The notes beneath the pieces are model-generated. The model did no database searches, was not told where the DNA came from, and saw nothing but the letters and a program-made list of their open reading frames with translations. 25,600 nucleotides of DNA from JAEUMY01 sp031394355. GTDB taxonomy: Bacteria; Pseudomonadota; Gammaproteobacteria; Burkholderiales; Usitatibacteraceae. Shown here piece by piece: positions 1 through 7,728 of this stretch (position 1 is the stretch's first letter; every line of letters starts with the position of its first letter). Where the stretch lies: assembly GCA_031394355.1 (NCBI GenBank), contig JANNSU010000027.1, positions 1-25,600 of the forward strand, read 5' to 3'. A program made the translations under genes and the position numbers.

Positions 1-222
1 TACGGATTGTGGTACGTAAAATGACTTTTCTCCGACCGTCCCCGGCTTGCATTCAAACGCTCCACCGTTCTGCTCGCAACTAGACGGGTAGTTAGATGCT
101 TGCCGTGCCGCGACTTGTGCAGAAAGACATGCCAGCGCCACCAGCGCGATACCTGACAGATACCGGATGAAAGAGAGTGATGTCAGATTCGGAAGCAGGA
201 GAAGTGCAGTAGGTCTTTGCAT
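1..222 (-). CDS. Secreted hypothetical protein, N-terminal fragment (runs off left edge)
   Basis: The minus-strand frame opens with ATG at 222-220 and stays open to base 1, giving 74 codons with no stop. Residues 20-40 form a classic signal peptide: Arg at 20, a hydrophobic core rich in Leu, Ala and Val, then an AQVAA-type cleavage site near residue 39. The mature start (RQASNYPSSCEQNGG) has two cysteines, about ten residues apart, which could form a disulfide. I do not recognise the family. No good ribosome binding site precedes the ATG. The signal core sits about 20 residues in, so a later non-ATG start is possible. The upstream 600 bp contains two FNR/Dnr-like boxes that could belong to this gene. 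Being exported is fairly sure; anything beyond that is not. Confidence 0.55.
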   Translation of the reverse strand, partial: MQRPTALLLLPNLTSLSFIRYLSGIALVALACLSAQVAARQASNYPSSCEQNGGAFECKPGTVGEKSFYVPQSV

Positions 223-398
223 GGGAAATTTTGGCGAGAAGGTTGATTCGGATCGAACTGGGCAGTTGCGCAATCGGCAGTGCGATTGCTCGCACAAGCT
301 TCTTGGAATCTTTCTGTGTTCGGATTGGATGCGGGCCGGCGGTAAAACGAGGTTGCAGCTATCGCCAATTCAAGCGACGCGCAGGGTACGAGACTAGG

Positions 399-412
399 TT
401 GACCTGGATCAA
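399..412. promoter_or_regulatory. FNR/Dnr-like binding site (TTGAC-N4-ATCAA)
   Basis: The sequence TTGACCTGGATCAA fits the CRP/FNR-superfamily consensus TTGAY-N4-ATCAA. It lies 177 bp upstream of the leftward secreted-protein start, so it may place that gene under oxygen or nitric-oxide control. The site is a dyad, so direction cannot be read from it. Assignment rests on consensus match only. Confidence 0.45.
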
Positions 413-473
413 TAGCACTACCGGCGGGGTCGTCGGTGCGGTGACATCAGCCATGTACAGCTCCCTGTTTACG

Positions 474-498
474 CGTTGGTACACGTTGGTACACGTTG
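474..498. repeat. Short tandem repeat, 10-bp unit, about 2.5 copies
   Basis: The unit CGTTGGTACA occurs at 474-483 and 484-493, and a third partial copy (CGTTG) follows. It sits between the two FNR-like boxes. It could be a slipped-strand duplication or an iterated operator; nothing else in the sequence decides between these. Confidence 0.6.
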
Positions 499-537
499 AA
501 TGAGCGCGTTGACGCGCCACGTATTAGCAAATAGTTA

Positions 538-551
538 TTGATCTGCGTCAA
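538..551. promoter_or_regulatory. Second FNR/Dnr-like binding site
   Basis: TTGATCTGCGTCAA matches TTGAT-N4-ATCAA with one mismatch in the right half-site (G for A). Its centre is 139 bp from that of the box at 399-412. A pair of such boxes in one intergenic region is more persuasive than either alone. Confidence 0.4.
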
Positions 552-835
552 GACAAACTGGCGGAGTATAACCAGCTTGAACCATGAGTTCAAGCCGACT
601 TTTTGCTTTCCAACTTTGACTGCAGCAGTTCTAAAGAGCAAAAGTCCCAGCATGCTTGATCGTGCACGCGAATTCGATTTATTCCCATCATTGACCCGAT
701 GATCTCTTCGATTTGCGCAAATCAAAGCAAGGTGAGCCCTGCCCGGACGTCGACAACCTCACGATGACGGGCGGCATCTGTTAACGAAGTAATCACACAA
801 ATAGCTGTTATTTTTGCTTTATTGTTTTCAAGATG

Positions 836-855
836 CCATAATAATTTCACTATGG
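836..855. promoter_or_regulatory. Inverted repeat over the hipB start, possible autorepressor operator
   Basis: CCATA (836-840) and TATGG (851-855) form a 5-bp dyad with a 10-bp spacer that covers the hipB start codon at 852. HipB proteins repress their own operon by binding short inverted repeats; the E. coli sites are TATCC-N8-GGATA. Position and architecture fit, but the arms are short and no second copy was seen upstream. Confidence 0.3.
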
Positions 856-1439
856 CTAAAACCATCAATTCCATCTTGCCCGCAACAGCTTTGCTTCTTG
901 AAGACTTTGGGGAGCGCTTGCGCTTGGCTCGGCGTCGACGGAAGCTCACGGCAAAGCAGGTGGCAGAACGTGCCGGCATATCAACGATGACGCTGAGAAG
1001 CCTGGAGCGCGGGACTTCCGGCGCAACGATTGGTGCCTACGTTGCCGTCATGCAGATGCTCGGTATTGAGAAAGACCTCTGCTTGCTGGCCCAAACGGAC
1101 GAAGCCGGACGTGCACTCCAGGACGCGCAACTCATGTCGGGAAAACGGCGCGCACCACGCAGCGGAGAATTCGTGCACCAAAGCTTCATTCCTGGCAAGC
1201 AGCCTTCAGTCGACAAGACACCTGCCGTGCAACGAAATTTTGGACGGAATACAGGCATCGGTGCATTTGCAAACACCATGAAAGAACCCGGGAGCGTTTA
1301 CCTTCCAGCGTCGACGCCGAGACGCGATACGCTTCCTCAGGATGGCGCTGCGCCCAGCCGCGCGGTGAACGCCGAAGACCTATTCCGACTGCTGGACATA
1401 CCCGACCCGACACCACAATCAGTAAGTGGGAAGCGCTAG
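852..1439 (+). CDS. HipB-like XRE-family antitoxin/regulator
   Basis: A 195-residue protein. Residues about 20-75 form an XRE/HipB helix-turn-helix domain (GERLRLARRRRKLTAKQVAE, then AGISTMTLRSLERG as the recognition helix). The remaining ~120 residues are polar, contain no recognised domain, and are much longer than in the 88-residue E. coli HipB. The ATG at 852 is preferred over an upstream in-frame ATG at 822, because the ten extra residues look like promoter sequence. There is no clear Shine-Dalgarno sequence. hipA begins 46 bp downstream on the same strand. Family knowledge says HipB binds its own promoter and neutralises HipA; the long tail could be the HipA-contacting or degradation-sensitive part, which is inference. 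Confidence 0.8.
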   Translation: MAKTINSILPATALLLEDFGERLRLARRRRKLTAKQVAERAGISTMTLRSLERGTSGATIGAYVAVMQMLGIEKDLCLLAQTDEAGRALQDAQLMSGKRRAPRSGEFVHQSFIPGKQPSVDKTPAVQRNFGRNTGIGAFANTMKEPGSVYLPASTPRRDTLPQDGAAPSRAVNAEDLFRLLDIPDPTPQSVSGKR

Positions 1440-1485
1440 TGCTCTCGCGAGATGAGCATGACAACGTCGCCTGGACAAATGTCGC

Positions 1486-2760
1486 ATGACCATTGCAATC
1501 CAAGTATTTGCTGACTGGAACGAGCCAGGACCGCCTCGCAAGCTTGGTCTGTTGCACGCGCAAGCAGCTGGTCAAGGGGGCAGAGAAGTATTCAGCTTCG
1601 AATTTGAACCTGCCGCGCTGCAGGCGCCCCGCCTCACCAACATCCTGCTTGATCCGAGGCTTCAGGCATTCGAAGGCCCGCAGTACGCACCAGATGGTGC
1701 ACAGTTTGGGCTCTTCTCCGACGCAAGCCCGGACCGCTGGGGTCGGATGCTGATGCGCCGCCGATTGGAGCGAGCAAAGCGAACCGGCACTGCGCCGGCC
1801 AACTCGCGCCTGACTGAGTCAGACTTCCTGTTGGGTGTACACGATACATTCCGGGTCGGTGCCTTACGTTACCGGCTGGCAGATGATGGCCCATTCCTCG
1901 ATCACCAGGATGATGTCGCGGCCCCGCCGTTCATTCGGCTTCGCGAATTGGAAGAGGCAAGCCGGGCGTTGGACAACGACGACACGGACGCCGCTGAAGA
2001 CATCGATGCGTGGCTCCGGCTGTTGGTGGCACCAGGCGGATCACTGGGGGGTGCGCGGCCAAAGGCCAGTGTGGTGGATCAGGATGGTTACCTCTGGATT
2101 GCGAAATTTCCCAGCAGCAGAGATGAAATGGATATCGGTGCCTGGGAAATGGTGGTGCAAACTCTCGCCCGCGGTTGCGGTATCCAGGTACCCGACGCAC
2201 AAGCGAATTGCTACGCGAGCGAGCATCACACCTTTCTGATCCAGCGCTTCGACCGTACCGCGGGGCACGGGCGAGTGCATTTTGCGTCTGCCATGACGTT
2301 AACCGACCATCAGGACGGCGATGACGCCACTCGAGGCGTCAGCTACATTGAAATCGCCAAGGTGATCATCCAGCATGGTGCGAATGCAAAGGCAGACCTG
2401 CAAGAGTTGTGGTCGCGGATCGTGTTCAACATGCTGGTCAGCAATACCGACGACCACCTGCGCAACCACGGGTTCCTGCTGGTTCCAGGGAAAGGGTGGG
2501 TGTTGTCCCCTGCATATGACATGAACCCCAACCCGGATGGCCAAGGCCTCAAACTGAATGTGAGTGAAGCTGACAATGCGTTGGACCTGGACTTGGCTTT
2601 ATCAGTCGCGCCACAGTTTCGACTAAAAAGAGCCGACGCTGAAAGTCGGCTGGCAAACATGCGAAAAGTTGTAGCCCAGTGGCCGAAACTTGCTGCGGCA
2701 TTGGGCATTTCGCGACGCGAGCAAGACTCGATGAGTACAGCATTCAAGCTGGCTGAATAG
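1486..2760 (+). CDS. hipA: HipA-type serine/threonine kinase toxin
   Basis: A 424-residue protein of the HipA family, close to the usual ~440. The N-terminal HipA_N domain covers about residues 1-110. The kinase-like core shows the glycine-rich segment GGSLGGARPKAS (184-195), the nucleotide-binding lysine in AKFPS (K207), the catalytic loop SNTDDHLRNHGF (319-330, likely base D322) and the metal-binding SPAYDMNP (D345). All key residues are present, so an active kinase is expected. E. coli HipA phosphorylates glutamyl-tRNA synthetase and induces persistence, but the substrate here is unknown. It follows the HipB-like gene on the same strand, as in toxin-antitoxin operons. It may alternatively be a domesticated chromosomal regulator. 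Confidence 0.88.
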   Translation: MTIAIQVFADWNEPGPPRKLGLLHAQAAGQGGREVFSFEFEPAALQAPRLTNILLDPRLQAFEGPQYAPDGAQFGLFSDASPDRWGRMLMRRRLERAKRTGTAPANSRLTESDFLLGVHDTFRVGALRYRLADDGPFLDHQDDVAAPPFIRLRELEEASRALDNDDTDAAEDIDAWLRLLVAPGGSLGGARPKASVVDQDGYLWIAKFPSSRDEMDIGAWEMVVQTLARGCGIQVPDAQANCYASEHHTFLIQRFDRTAGHGRVHFASAMTLTDHQDGDDATRGVSYIEIAKVIIQHGANAKADLQELWSRIVFNMLVSNTDDHLRNHGFLLVPGKGWVLSPAYDMNPNPDGQGLKLNVSEADNALDLDLALSVAPQFRLKRADAESRLANMRKVVAQWPKLAAALGISRREQDSMSTAFKLAE

Positions 2761-2846
2761 CTACCAAGGCCAAGAATCTCCTTGCTCCCATTGGAACGAT
2801 CCCAGACCGCCCATCCTGCGGAATCGCTGATCGAGACTCGCCGGTA

Positions 2847-3755
2847 TCAGGGCTGGATCTTCAGGCAGGGCACATTGATGGATCTCACGGCACGGACCAG
2901 CACCTCGATCGCCTCTGCTCTGGCGAATCCCTCTCGCCACGCCAGGGCAACCTTTCGCGAGGGGACAGGCCCGTCAAACTCAAGCACATGCAGCGATCTG
3001 GTCTGGTACGGCCGGCCCAATGCACTGCACGGCAGCACACTGATTCCCAGACCTGACGCCACCATGGCCCGAATCGTCTCGAGCGAACTGCCGGCACGCC
3101 CGTCTGCCAGCATATCCGGTGCCTGGCCCGGACACGCCTCCAGCACCTGATCACGAAAGCAATGGCCGACATTGAGCATGAGCATGTTCTCGCCACCAAG
3201 ATCAGAGGACTTGATCTTGTTCTTCTTGCACCACTTGTGACCTTTGGGAACAACCACTCTGAATGTCTCTTCATACAGCACGCGGGTGTTCACGCCGGGC
3301 AGAACAAACGGGAGCGCAATCAGCGCTGCATCCAGCACGCCCTGGCGCAGGAGGGGCGCAAGGCTGCCTGTGAGATTCTCTTCGATTGACAGCGGCATAT
3401 TGGGTGCCGCCTTGCGAAGCAGCGGCACCAGCTCCGGAAGCAGGTAGGGCCCGATCGTGGGAATCACGCCGAGACGCAGGGGACCAGAGAGCGAATCGCC
3501 ACCGGCCTTGGCCAATTGGTGGATACGGTTTGCTTCGTCGAGCACCCTTTCAGCCTGCGTGATGATTTCACGGCCGGCGGCTGAAACGATGACGTCGTTC
3601 TTGTTGCGTTCAAAGAGGAGCACGCCCAGCTCCTCTTCAAGCTTCTTGACCGCAAGACTCAAGGTCGGCTGGGTCACAAAGCACTTTTCTGCCGCACGGC
3701 CGAAATGCCTCTCTTTTGCCAATGCCACGATATAGCGAAGTTCAGTTAGGGTCAT
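2847..3755 (-). CDS. oxyR: OxyR, peroxide-sensing LysR-family regulator
   Basis: The protein has 302 residues from ATG at 3755 (MTLTELRYIVALAKERHFGR). A 23-residue upstream extension is possible but unlikely, since LysR proteins start right at the helix-turn-helix. The N-terminal winged HTH spans residues 1-60, with FGRAAEKCFVTQPTLSLAVKKLEEELG. The redox loop GHCFRDQVLEAC puts cysteines exactly at 199 and 208, the numbering of the E. coli OxyR disulfide switch, so peroxide sensing is well supported. It is expected to activate catalase, peroxiredoxin and related defence genes. No such target lies next to it; hipA converges on its 3' end with an 87-bp gap. Confidence 0.93.
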   Translation of the reverse strand: MTLTELRYIVALAKERHFGRAAEKCFVTQPTLSLAVKKLEEELGVLLFERNKNDVIVSAAGREIITQAERVLDEANRIHQLAKAGGDSLSGPLRLGVIPTIGPYLLPELVPLLRKAAPNMPLSIEENLTGSLAPLLRQGVLDAALIALPFVLPGVNTRVLYEETFRVVVPKGHKWCKKNKIKSSDLGGENMLMLNVGHCFRDQVLEACPGQAPDMLADGRAGSSLETIRAMVASGLGISVLPCSALGRPYQTRSLHVLEFDGPVPSRKVALAWREGFARAEAIEVLVRAVRSINVPCLKIQP

Positions 3756-4135
3756 TGCTGGTTCCTGGGTTTCAGCTACTCGCCGGATTTCGGCTGCTGC
3801 CGCAACGGCAATTGAAATTATCAATCCAATGTCGGGAACCCATCAATTGGACCCATTGAAATGGATTGAACACGGCATTCAGGATCAGACAGCTTCTCCC
3901 ATTATCTGGAAGCTGCGTATCCGGACAACAAAAGCGGTCCACCCGGACATACAGGGTCGAAACTGGCTGTCTCGCGGCAGCAAGGATGAAGCAATTGCTT
4001 TCCGCAGCCTGCGCGAACAGAATGCGGAACAACGGATTATCCCTCACGGTTCTCTGCGGCCCACTTTGAAAGCTGTTCTCCACTCGCCGTACGTGCGCCT
4101 GCACGAGTCAACCATCAACTTATAGGTCGGGACCC
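3756..4135. other. Intergenic region between oxyR and a small divergent gene
   Basis: This 380-bp stretch carries the upstream sequences of both oxyR (leftward) and the small gene at 4136. Two overlapping frames of about 100 codons exist, but neither shows a domain, signal sequence or ribosome binding site, so I do not call them. The oxyR-proximal half is AT-rich and contains the dyad at 3821-3869. Confidence 0.5.
3821..3869. promoter_or_regulatory. Hyphenated inverted repeat upstream of oxyR
   Basis: TCAATCCA (3821-3828) and TGGATTGA (3862-3869) are perfect 8-bp inverted arms 33 bp apart, with further ATTG/CAAT-rich sequence between them. OxyR binds extended, multi-half-site operators and usually represses itself, so a self-regulatory site is plausible. 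The arms do not match the classical ATAG-type OxyR half-sites closely. Confidence 0.25.
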
Positions 4136-4363
4136 ATGGAAAAATTCAGCTTTCGAATCCAGACTCGTAGCGGACTGGCCGTGGACAATCTGGTGATTCA
4201 GGCCATGGATCAGCAGACAGCAGAGGTTCGCCTCAAGCAGATGTACATGGGCTGCACCATTCTGGAGATGAAGGTGCTTGACGCGATACCCATGCGGGGG
4301 GACGCATCCGACCTGGAAAGCATGATCAACCTGATTTCCGGCCAGGGGAAGACTGGCGGATAG
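4136..4363 (+). CDS. Small hypothetical protein next to parA
   Basis: A 75-residue frame starting at ATG 4136, about 6 bp after the weak purine stretch GGTCGGGA. It has no signal peptide or membrane segment. The sequence (FRIQTRSGLAVDNLVIQAMDQQTAEVRLKQMYMGCTILEMKV) alternates strands and helices like a small alpha/beta fold and looks protein-like throughout. It ends 17 bp from the convergent parA gene. I cannot assign a function. The coding call rests on composition, the start context and lack of a competing frame. Confidence 0.6.
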   Translation: MEKFSFRIQTRSGLAVDNLVIQAMDQQTAEVRLKQMYMGCTILEMKVLDAIPMRGDASDLESMINLISGQGKTGG

Positions 4364-4380
4364 GTCGCAAACGACGCGGA

Positions 4381-5145
4381 TTACTGCAGGAATCCGGTCA
4401 CCTTCAGCTCTTCATACAGCGCCTGATAGTCCTGCGCGCCCCGGCTGTTAGGCGAGTGTGAAAAGACATCCTTGCCACTGAATGGTGCTTCTGCAAGGCT
4501 CACGCTTTCAGCAATTCTGGTCTCGCAAAGATCTGCGCCAAAGCGTGCCTGGAAGGACTCGTAGATGTCCCAGGACATTTTCCGGCGGGAATCGAATCGG
4601 GTCACGACATAACGTCGCTCAATCCGGCGCTTCAAGACCGGTGCCAGCGCATTCAGCGTCTTTTCAACCTGGAGCGCGCCATTCACGGCGAGATAGTCTG
4701 CTGAGACCGGGATCAAGATCTTGTCAGCAGCAAATATCGCGGATAGCGACAGGACACCCAGCATTGGGCAGCAGTCGACAACCACGGGCCTTACGCCGTT
4801 CAGATTTTCTTTCACCAAACCAATTTTCAGCCGATTCAGGATATTGGGACCCTTGCCATACTGGGTGTCGACTTTCGAAAGCTCCAGATGGGCGGGAATG
4901 AGGCTCCAGCCATTCTGGGACGACTTCACCAGCTCTGCGAGGGGTCTGGAATCGCGAAAGAACGCGTAGATGCTGGACTCGGCACTGGAATCGCCGACGC
5001 CACTGACCATTGAAAGGTGCGCCTGTGGATCCATGTCGATGGCAAGCGGTGTCTCACCCGCCCGCGCCATGGCAGCGGCGAGATTCAGGGCAGTCGTGGT
5101 CTTGCCGACTCCCCCTTTTTGATTGAACACTGCGATCCTTGGCAT
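4381..5145 (-). CDS. ParA/Soj-family ATPase, orphan
   Basis: The protein has 254 residues from ATG at 5145 (MPRIAVFNQKGGVGKTTTAL); an 11-codon upstream extension in frame is disfavoured because the Walker A strand normally begins within the first few residues. The deviant Walker A motif KGGVGKTTT lies at residues 10-18, the A'-type IDMDPQ around 36-41, and Walker B at about 120-127 (VVVDCCPM; DCPP is more usual). ParA-type ATPases position DNA, chemoreceptor arrays or carboxysomes by nucleotide-dependent DNA binding. No ParB or parS lies nearby, so this is an orphan whose cargo is unknown. It is not the chromosomal parAB pair. A 334-bp AT-rich leader separates it from the upstream ugpQ, so it probably has its own promoter. 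Confidence 0.88.
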   Translation of the reverse strand: MPRIAVFNQKGGVGKTTTALNLAAAMARAGETPLAIDMDPQAHLSMVSGVGDSSAESSIYAFFRDSRPLAELVKSSQNGWSLIPAHLELSKVDTQYGKGPNILNRLKIGLVKENLNGVRPVVVDCCPMLGVLSLSAIFAADKILIPVSADYLAVNGALQVEKTLNALAPVLKRRIERRYVVTRFDSRRKMSWDIYESFQARFGADLCETRIAESVSLAEAPFSGKDVFSHSPNSRGAQDYQALYEELKVTGFLQ

Positions 5146-5479
5146 GGTCCCGATTAATTTTTGAGCAAGGACCGCCATCCTATTCGCAAAATCAATGTTT
5201 TATCAAGCTCTCTTATGTGAATATTCAGCTTCAACGTACAACTTTCTGTCACGAAAAGCAGTTGAAGCGATTTCGGCTCTGAGCATGCTTCTCAAGTAAT
5301 TGATTTTAAATACTTTTCAATTTGTTGAGCGCGACCCTCACTTTGTGGACAATTTGTGACCACGCCCGGAATAGCCTGTGGAAAAGAGAAGGCAAAGCGC
5401 GGCGCAGCGAAGGCAACCTTGCACGGGGCGACACCCGCAACCGGCTGCGCTTTTGCCGGCGCAATTCTTGACTTGCCGA
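5146..5479. other. AT-rich leader of parA, 3' flank of ugpQ
   Basis: No gene is seen in this 334-bp gap. The parA-proximal half (about 5150-5340) is markedly AT-rich compared with its surroundings. Two sequences resemble DnaA boxes with one mismatch each (TGTGGACAA at 5344-5352 and TGTGGAAAA at 5377-5385), but I do not call an origin. A GC-rich imperfect hairpin near 5440-5465 could end ugpQ transcription, but it has no T-run. Confidence 0.45.
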
Positions 5480-6244
5480 TCAGTGCTCTGCAGCGAGATC
5501 CGGAAATGCAGCAAGCATTTCGACCAGCTGGTCAGTGAACAACCCATCCACACCCCAGCCCAGCAGCGTCCGCGCCCGATCAACGTCATTGACGGTGTAG
5601 GTCAATACCCTGACTCCCCTGTCATGCAGGGCCTTCACCTGGTCGGCTGATATCGACGCATGGTGACAATGCAATGCAACGCATTGCAGGTCTTCCAGGA
5701 GCCCAAAATGAAGGGTCTCCACATTCTTCACGAGCAATCCGAGCGCCAGTCCGGGCGCCACCGCGCGAGCCGCGCGCAACGCCTCAAGACTGAATGACGA
5801 CACAAGCGGCTTACTGTCGGCAAAGAGCCACAGGTCCCGACAGAGGCCGCCAATGATCTTGCCCGTCTCATGCTCCCGGCCGGGGCACGGCTTGATCTCC
5901 ACATTGGCCTGCATCCCCTGCCCCTGCAACCATGCAGCGATGTCGGTGAAGCGCGGAATCGGCTCACCCGCGAATCGCGCGGAGTGCCAGCTGCCCGCAT
6001 CGAGACTCGCAATCTCGTCGTAGCAGAGCGATTGCACATCCCCTGAGCCCGGAACAGTACGACCCAGCACAGGATCGTGCATGAGGATGGCAACACCGTC
6101 CGCTGAGAGCTTCACGTCAAATTCCACCGCGCGGTATCCCAGGTCCAGACCCACCTTCATTGCGGCAAGTGTGTTCTCGGGTGCCAGCGTGCCGCCGCCG
6201 CGATGGGCAATCAGCCGTGGAAAGGTCCAGGGCGGGAGCTTCAC
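5480..6244 (-). CDS. ugpQ: Glycerophosphodiester phosphodiesterase (UgpQ-type)
   Basis: A 254-residue cytoplasmic protein without a signal peptide. It hydrolyses glycerophosphodiesters to glycerol-3-phosphate and an alcohol. The GDPD barrel motifs are all visible: HRGGG (H14, R15), PENT (22-25), the metal ligands in EFDVK (E41, D43), MHDP (H56), NVEIKP in mid-protein, and GVDGLFTD near the C-terminus. The start is GTG at 6244 and overlaps the pgpA stop (GTGA), which implies translational coupling. It is the last gene of the long minus-strand run. Together with pgpA it suggests recycling of phosphatidylglycerol head groups. Confidence 0.9.
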   Translation of the reverse strand: MKLPPWTFPRLIAHRGGGTLAPENTLAAMKVGLDLGYRAVEFDVKLSADGVAILMHDPVLGRTVPGSGDVQSLCYDEIASLDAGSWHSARFAGEPIPRFTDIAAWLQGQGMQANVEIKPCPGREHETGKIIGGLCRDLWLFADSKPLVSSFSLEALRAARAVAPGLALGLLVKNVETLHFGLLEDLQCVALHCHHASISADQVKALHDRGVRVLTYTVNDVDRARTLLGWGVDGLFTDQLVEMLAAFPDLAAEH

Positions 6245-6732
6245 AACCTGACACCGTTCAACAGATACATGCCCAGCAACAGGGCCATCACGGCATAGCA
6301 GGCTGCCAGGGCATCATCCAACATCACGCCGATTCCACCCTTTATGCGTCGGTCACACCAACCGATGGGAAATGGCTTCCAGATGTCGAACAAGCGGAAA
6401 AGAAGAAAGGCAGCGACCCACGCAAGCCATGATGTCGGCGCAAACATGAGCACGCCCCACATTGCGACGACTTCATCCCACACCATGGAACCGTGATCTG
6501 CGACACCGAGATCCCGCCCCGTGCGTTCACAGGCCCAGATGCCCAAGCCAAAAGCGACAACGATGATTCCCCACACCGACCACAGCGGCAAGGGAAGACA
6601 GGCCCACGCCAGCGGAATGGCCAGCAGCGAGCCAAATGTGCCGGGCGCCCTGGGTGCGAGACCAACGCCGCCTGCGAGCGCAATCCAGTGTGCCGGATGC
6701 GCATACAGAAATCTTGTATCCGGGTCAGCCAT
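6241..6732 (-). CDS. pgpA: Phosphatidylglycerophosphatase A
   Basis: The protein has 163 residues from ATG at 6732 (MADPDTRFL). The longer frame (185 residues) would begin inside thiL and is disfavoured. It is an inner-membrane enzyme that dephosphorylates phosphatidylglycerophosphate to phosphatidylglycerol. Family marks are APGTFGS near residue 30, the metal-binding MVWDEVV, LFRLFDIWKPFPI, and GIGVMLDD ahead of the final helix. Four hydrophobic helices are evident. It overlaps the thiL 3' end by 8 bp, a junction (thiL-pgpA) common in proteobacteria. Confidence 0.93.
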   Translation of the reverse strand: MADPDTRFLYAHPAHWIALAGGVGLAPRAPGTFGSLLAIPLAWACLPLPLWSVWGIIVVAFGLGIWACERTGRDLGVADHGSMVWDEVVAMWGVLMFAPTSWLAWVAAFLLFRLFDIWKPFPIGWCDRRIKGGIGVMLDDALAACYAVMALLLGMYLLNGVRL

Positions 6733-7699
6733 GCGGATTGCCGGCAAAGTGGTCGAAGCCCGGGCAAGGCAGCTCGATGGACTGGCCTGACGCGTCAACC
6801 ACCTGCACGCCTGTACCAGGTTGCATTACCCCGATACAGGACAGCATCACGCCAGCATCGACAGAAAGATTGCGAATATTCGCATGCTCGGATCGGGGTG
6901 CGGTGAAGCAGAGTTCATAGTCGTCGCCACCAGCGAGCGAGAATTCGCGCCGCTGCGCAATGTCTTCCAAGCTCAGGAGCGCGGGCGATAGCGGCACATC
7001 CTCAACGCGAATATTCGCAGCAAGACCAGAGCGATCGCAGATGTGCCCGAGATCTGCCAACAAGCCATCCGACAAGTCAACGCAGGCGTGGGCGATACCC
7101 CGCAACAACAATCCCAACTTCAGTCTGGGCGAAGGCAACTCCAGGCGGCTGATGCAATCGGCCCCGATAGCGTCGGGCACCACCAGCCGCTGCTGACGCA
7201 CTGCAAGCCCAAGCGCGGCGTCGCCAAGCATGCCGGATACCCATATCTCGTCACCCGCCACTGCAGCATCACGACGCAATGCCAGACCATGCGGCACCTC
7301 ACCCATGACTGTCAGGGTGATGGACAGTGGCCCCCGCGTCGTGTCACCACCTATGAGCTCGATGCCTGCCGAATCTGCCAGGACAAACAGTCCCCGCGAA
7401 AACGCCGAGAGCCAATCGTCATCAATGCTTGGCATTGTCAGCGCCAGCGTGAACCAACGCGGCGCAGCGCCCATTGCCGCGAGATCAGACAGGTTGACCG
7501 CAAGCGCCTTGTATCCAAGCCGCTCCGGATCCACATCCGGAAGAAAGTGGACACCCTCGACCAGCGTGTCGGTGGATACGGCCAGATCATGATCGGCACT
7601 GACCCGAACGAGCGCGCAATCATCACCCACACCCAGCACTGCAGCAGGCGCCGGCCGGGTAAAGTGCCGCGCAATCAGATCAAACTCTGGTCGCCCCAT
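6725..7699 (-). CDS. thiL: Thiamine-monophosphate kinase
   Basis: A 324-residue member of the PurM/ThiL superfamily, which phosphorylates thiamine monophosphate to thiamine pyrophosphate with ATP. Visible are GVGDDCALV, STDTLVEGVHF, the KALAVNLSDLAAMGA stretch, LIGGDTTRG and the C-terminal DLSDGLLADLG and GGDDYEL motifs, in family order and at full length. It follows nusB by 29 bp. Two copies of the 12-bp palindrome GCGAATATTCGC lie within the gene, both reading Ala-Asn-Ile-Arg. Confidence 0.95.
   Translation of the reverse strand: MGRPEFDLIARHFTRPAPAAVLGVGDDCALVRVSADHDLAVSTDTLVEGVHFLPDVDPERLGYKALAVNLSDLAAMGAAPRWFTLALTMPSIDDDWLSAFSRGLFVLADSAGIELIGGDTTRGPLSITLTVMGEVPHGLALRRDAAVAGDEIWVSGMLGDAALGLAVRQQRLVVPDAIGADCISRLELPSPRLKLGLLLRGIAHACVDLSDGLLADLGHICDRSGLAANIRVEDVPLSPALLSLEDIAQRREFSLAGGDDYELCFTAPRSEHANIRNLSVDAGVMLSCIGVMQPGTGVQVVDASGQSIELPCPGFDHFAGNPHG
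6872..6883. repeat. GCGAATATTCGC palindrome, copy 1 (in thiL)
   Basis: A perfect 12-bp palindrome in codon phase GCG-AAT-ATT-CGC, encoding A-N-I-R within HANIRNLS of ThiL. Confidence 0.9.
7007..7018. repeat. GCGAATATTCGC palindrome, copy 2 (in thiL)
   Basis: This copy is 124 bp from copy 1 (centre to centre about 135 bp). It has the same codon phase and encodes the second ANIR of ThiL, in AANIRVEDV. Confidence 0.9.
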
Positions 7700-7728
7700 T
7701 GAATCTGTCGCGAGCCAATGACAACGCG

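Larger units (their letters stand above)
223..851. other. Gene-poor intergenic stretch between a secreted-protein gene and hipBA
   Basis: No convincing coding frame was found on either strand; the short open frames here overlap each other and have no recognisable composition or start signal. The stretch becomes AT-rich towards hipB (about 780-850). It holds two FNR/Dnr-like dyads, a 10-bp tandem repeat and a dyad over the hipB start, each listed separately. It most likely carries the divergent promoters of the leftward secreted-protein gene and the rightward hipBA pair. A decayed gene cannot be excluded. Confidence 0.5.

Noticed and set aside
447..725. 92-codon minus-strand frame in the left intergenic region
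   Set aside because: Basic, patternless composition, with the frame passing through an FNR-like box and the tandem repeat.
3829..4125. Two overlapping ~100-codon frames upstream of oxyR (one on each strand)
   Set aside because: Neither has a start signal or protein-like pattern, and both cover the likely divergent promoter region.
5344..5385. Possible replication origin with DnaA boxes
   Set aside because: Only two one-mismatch boxes and an AT-rich patch were seen; dnaA, dnaN, gyrB or parB are absent, and AT-rich promoter sequence explains the rest.
7043..7702. 219-codon plus-strand frame antisense to thiL
   Set aside because: It is opposite a complete ThiL and low in credible secondary structure; a shadow frame.
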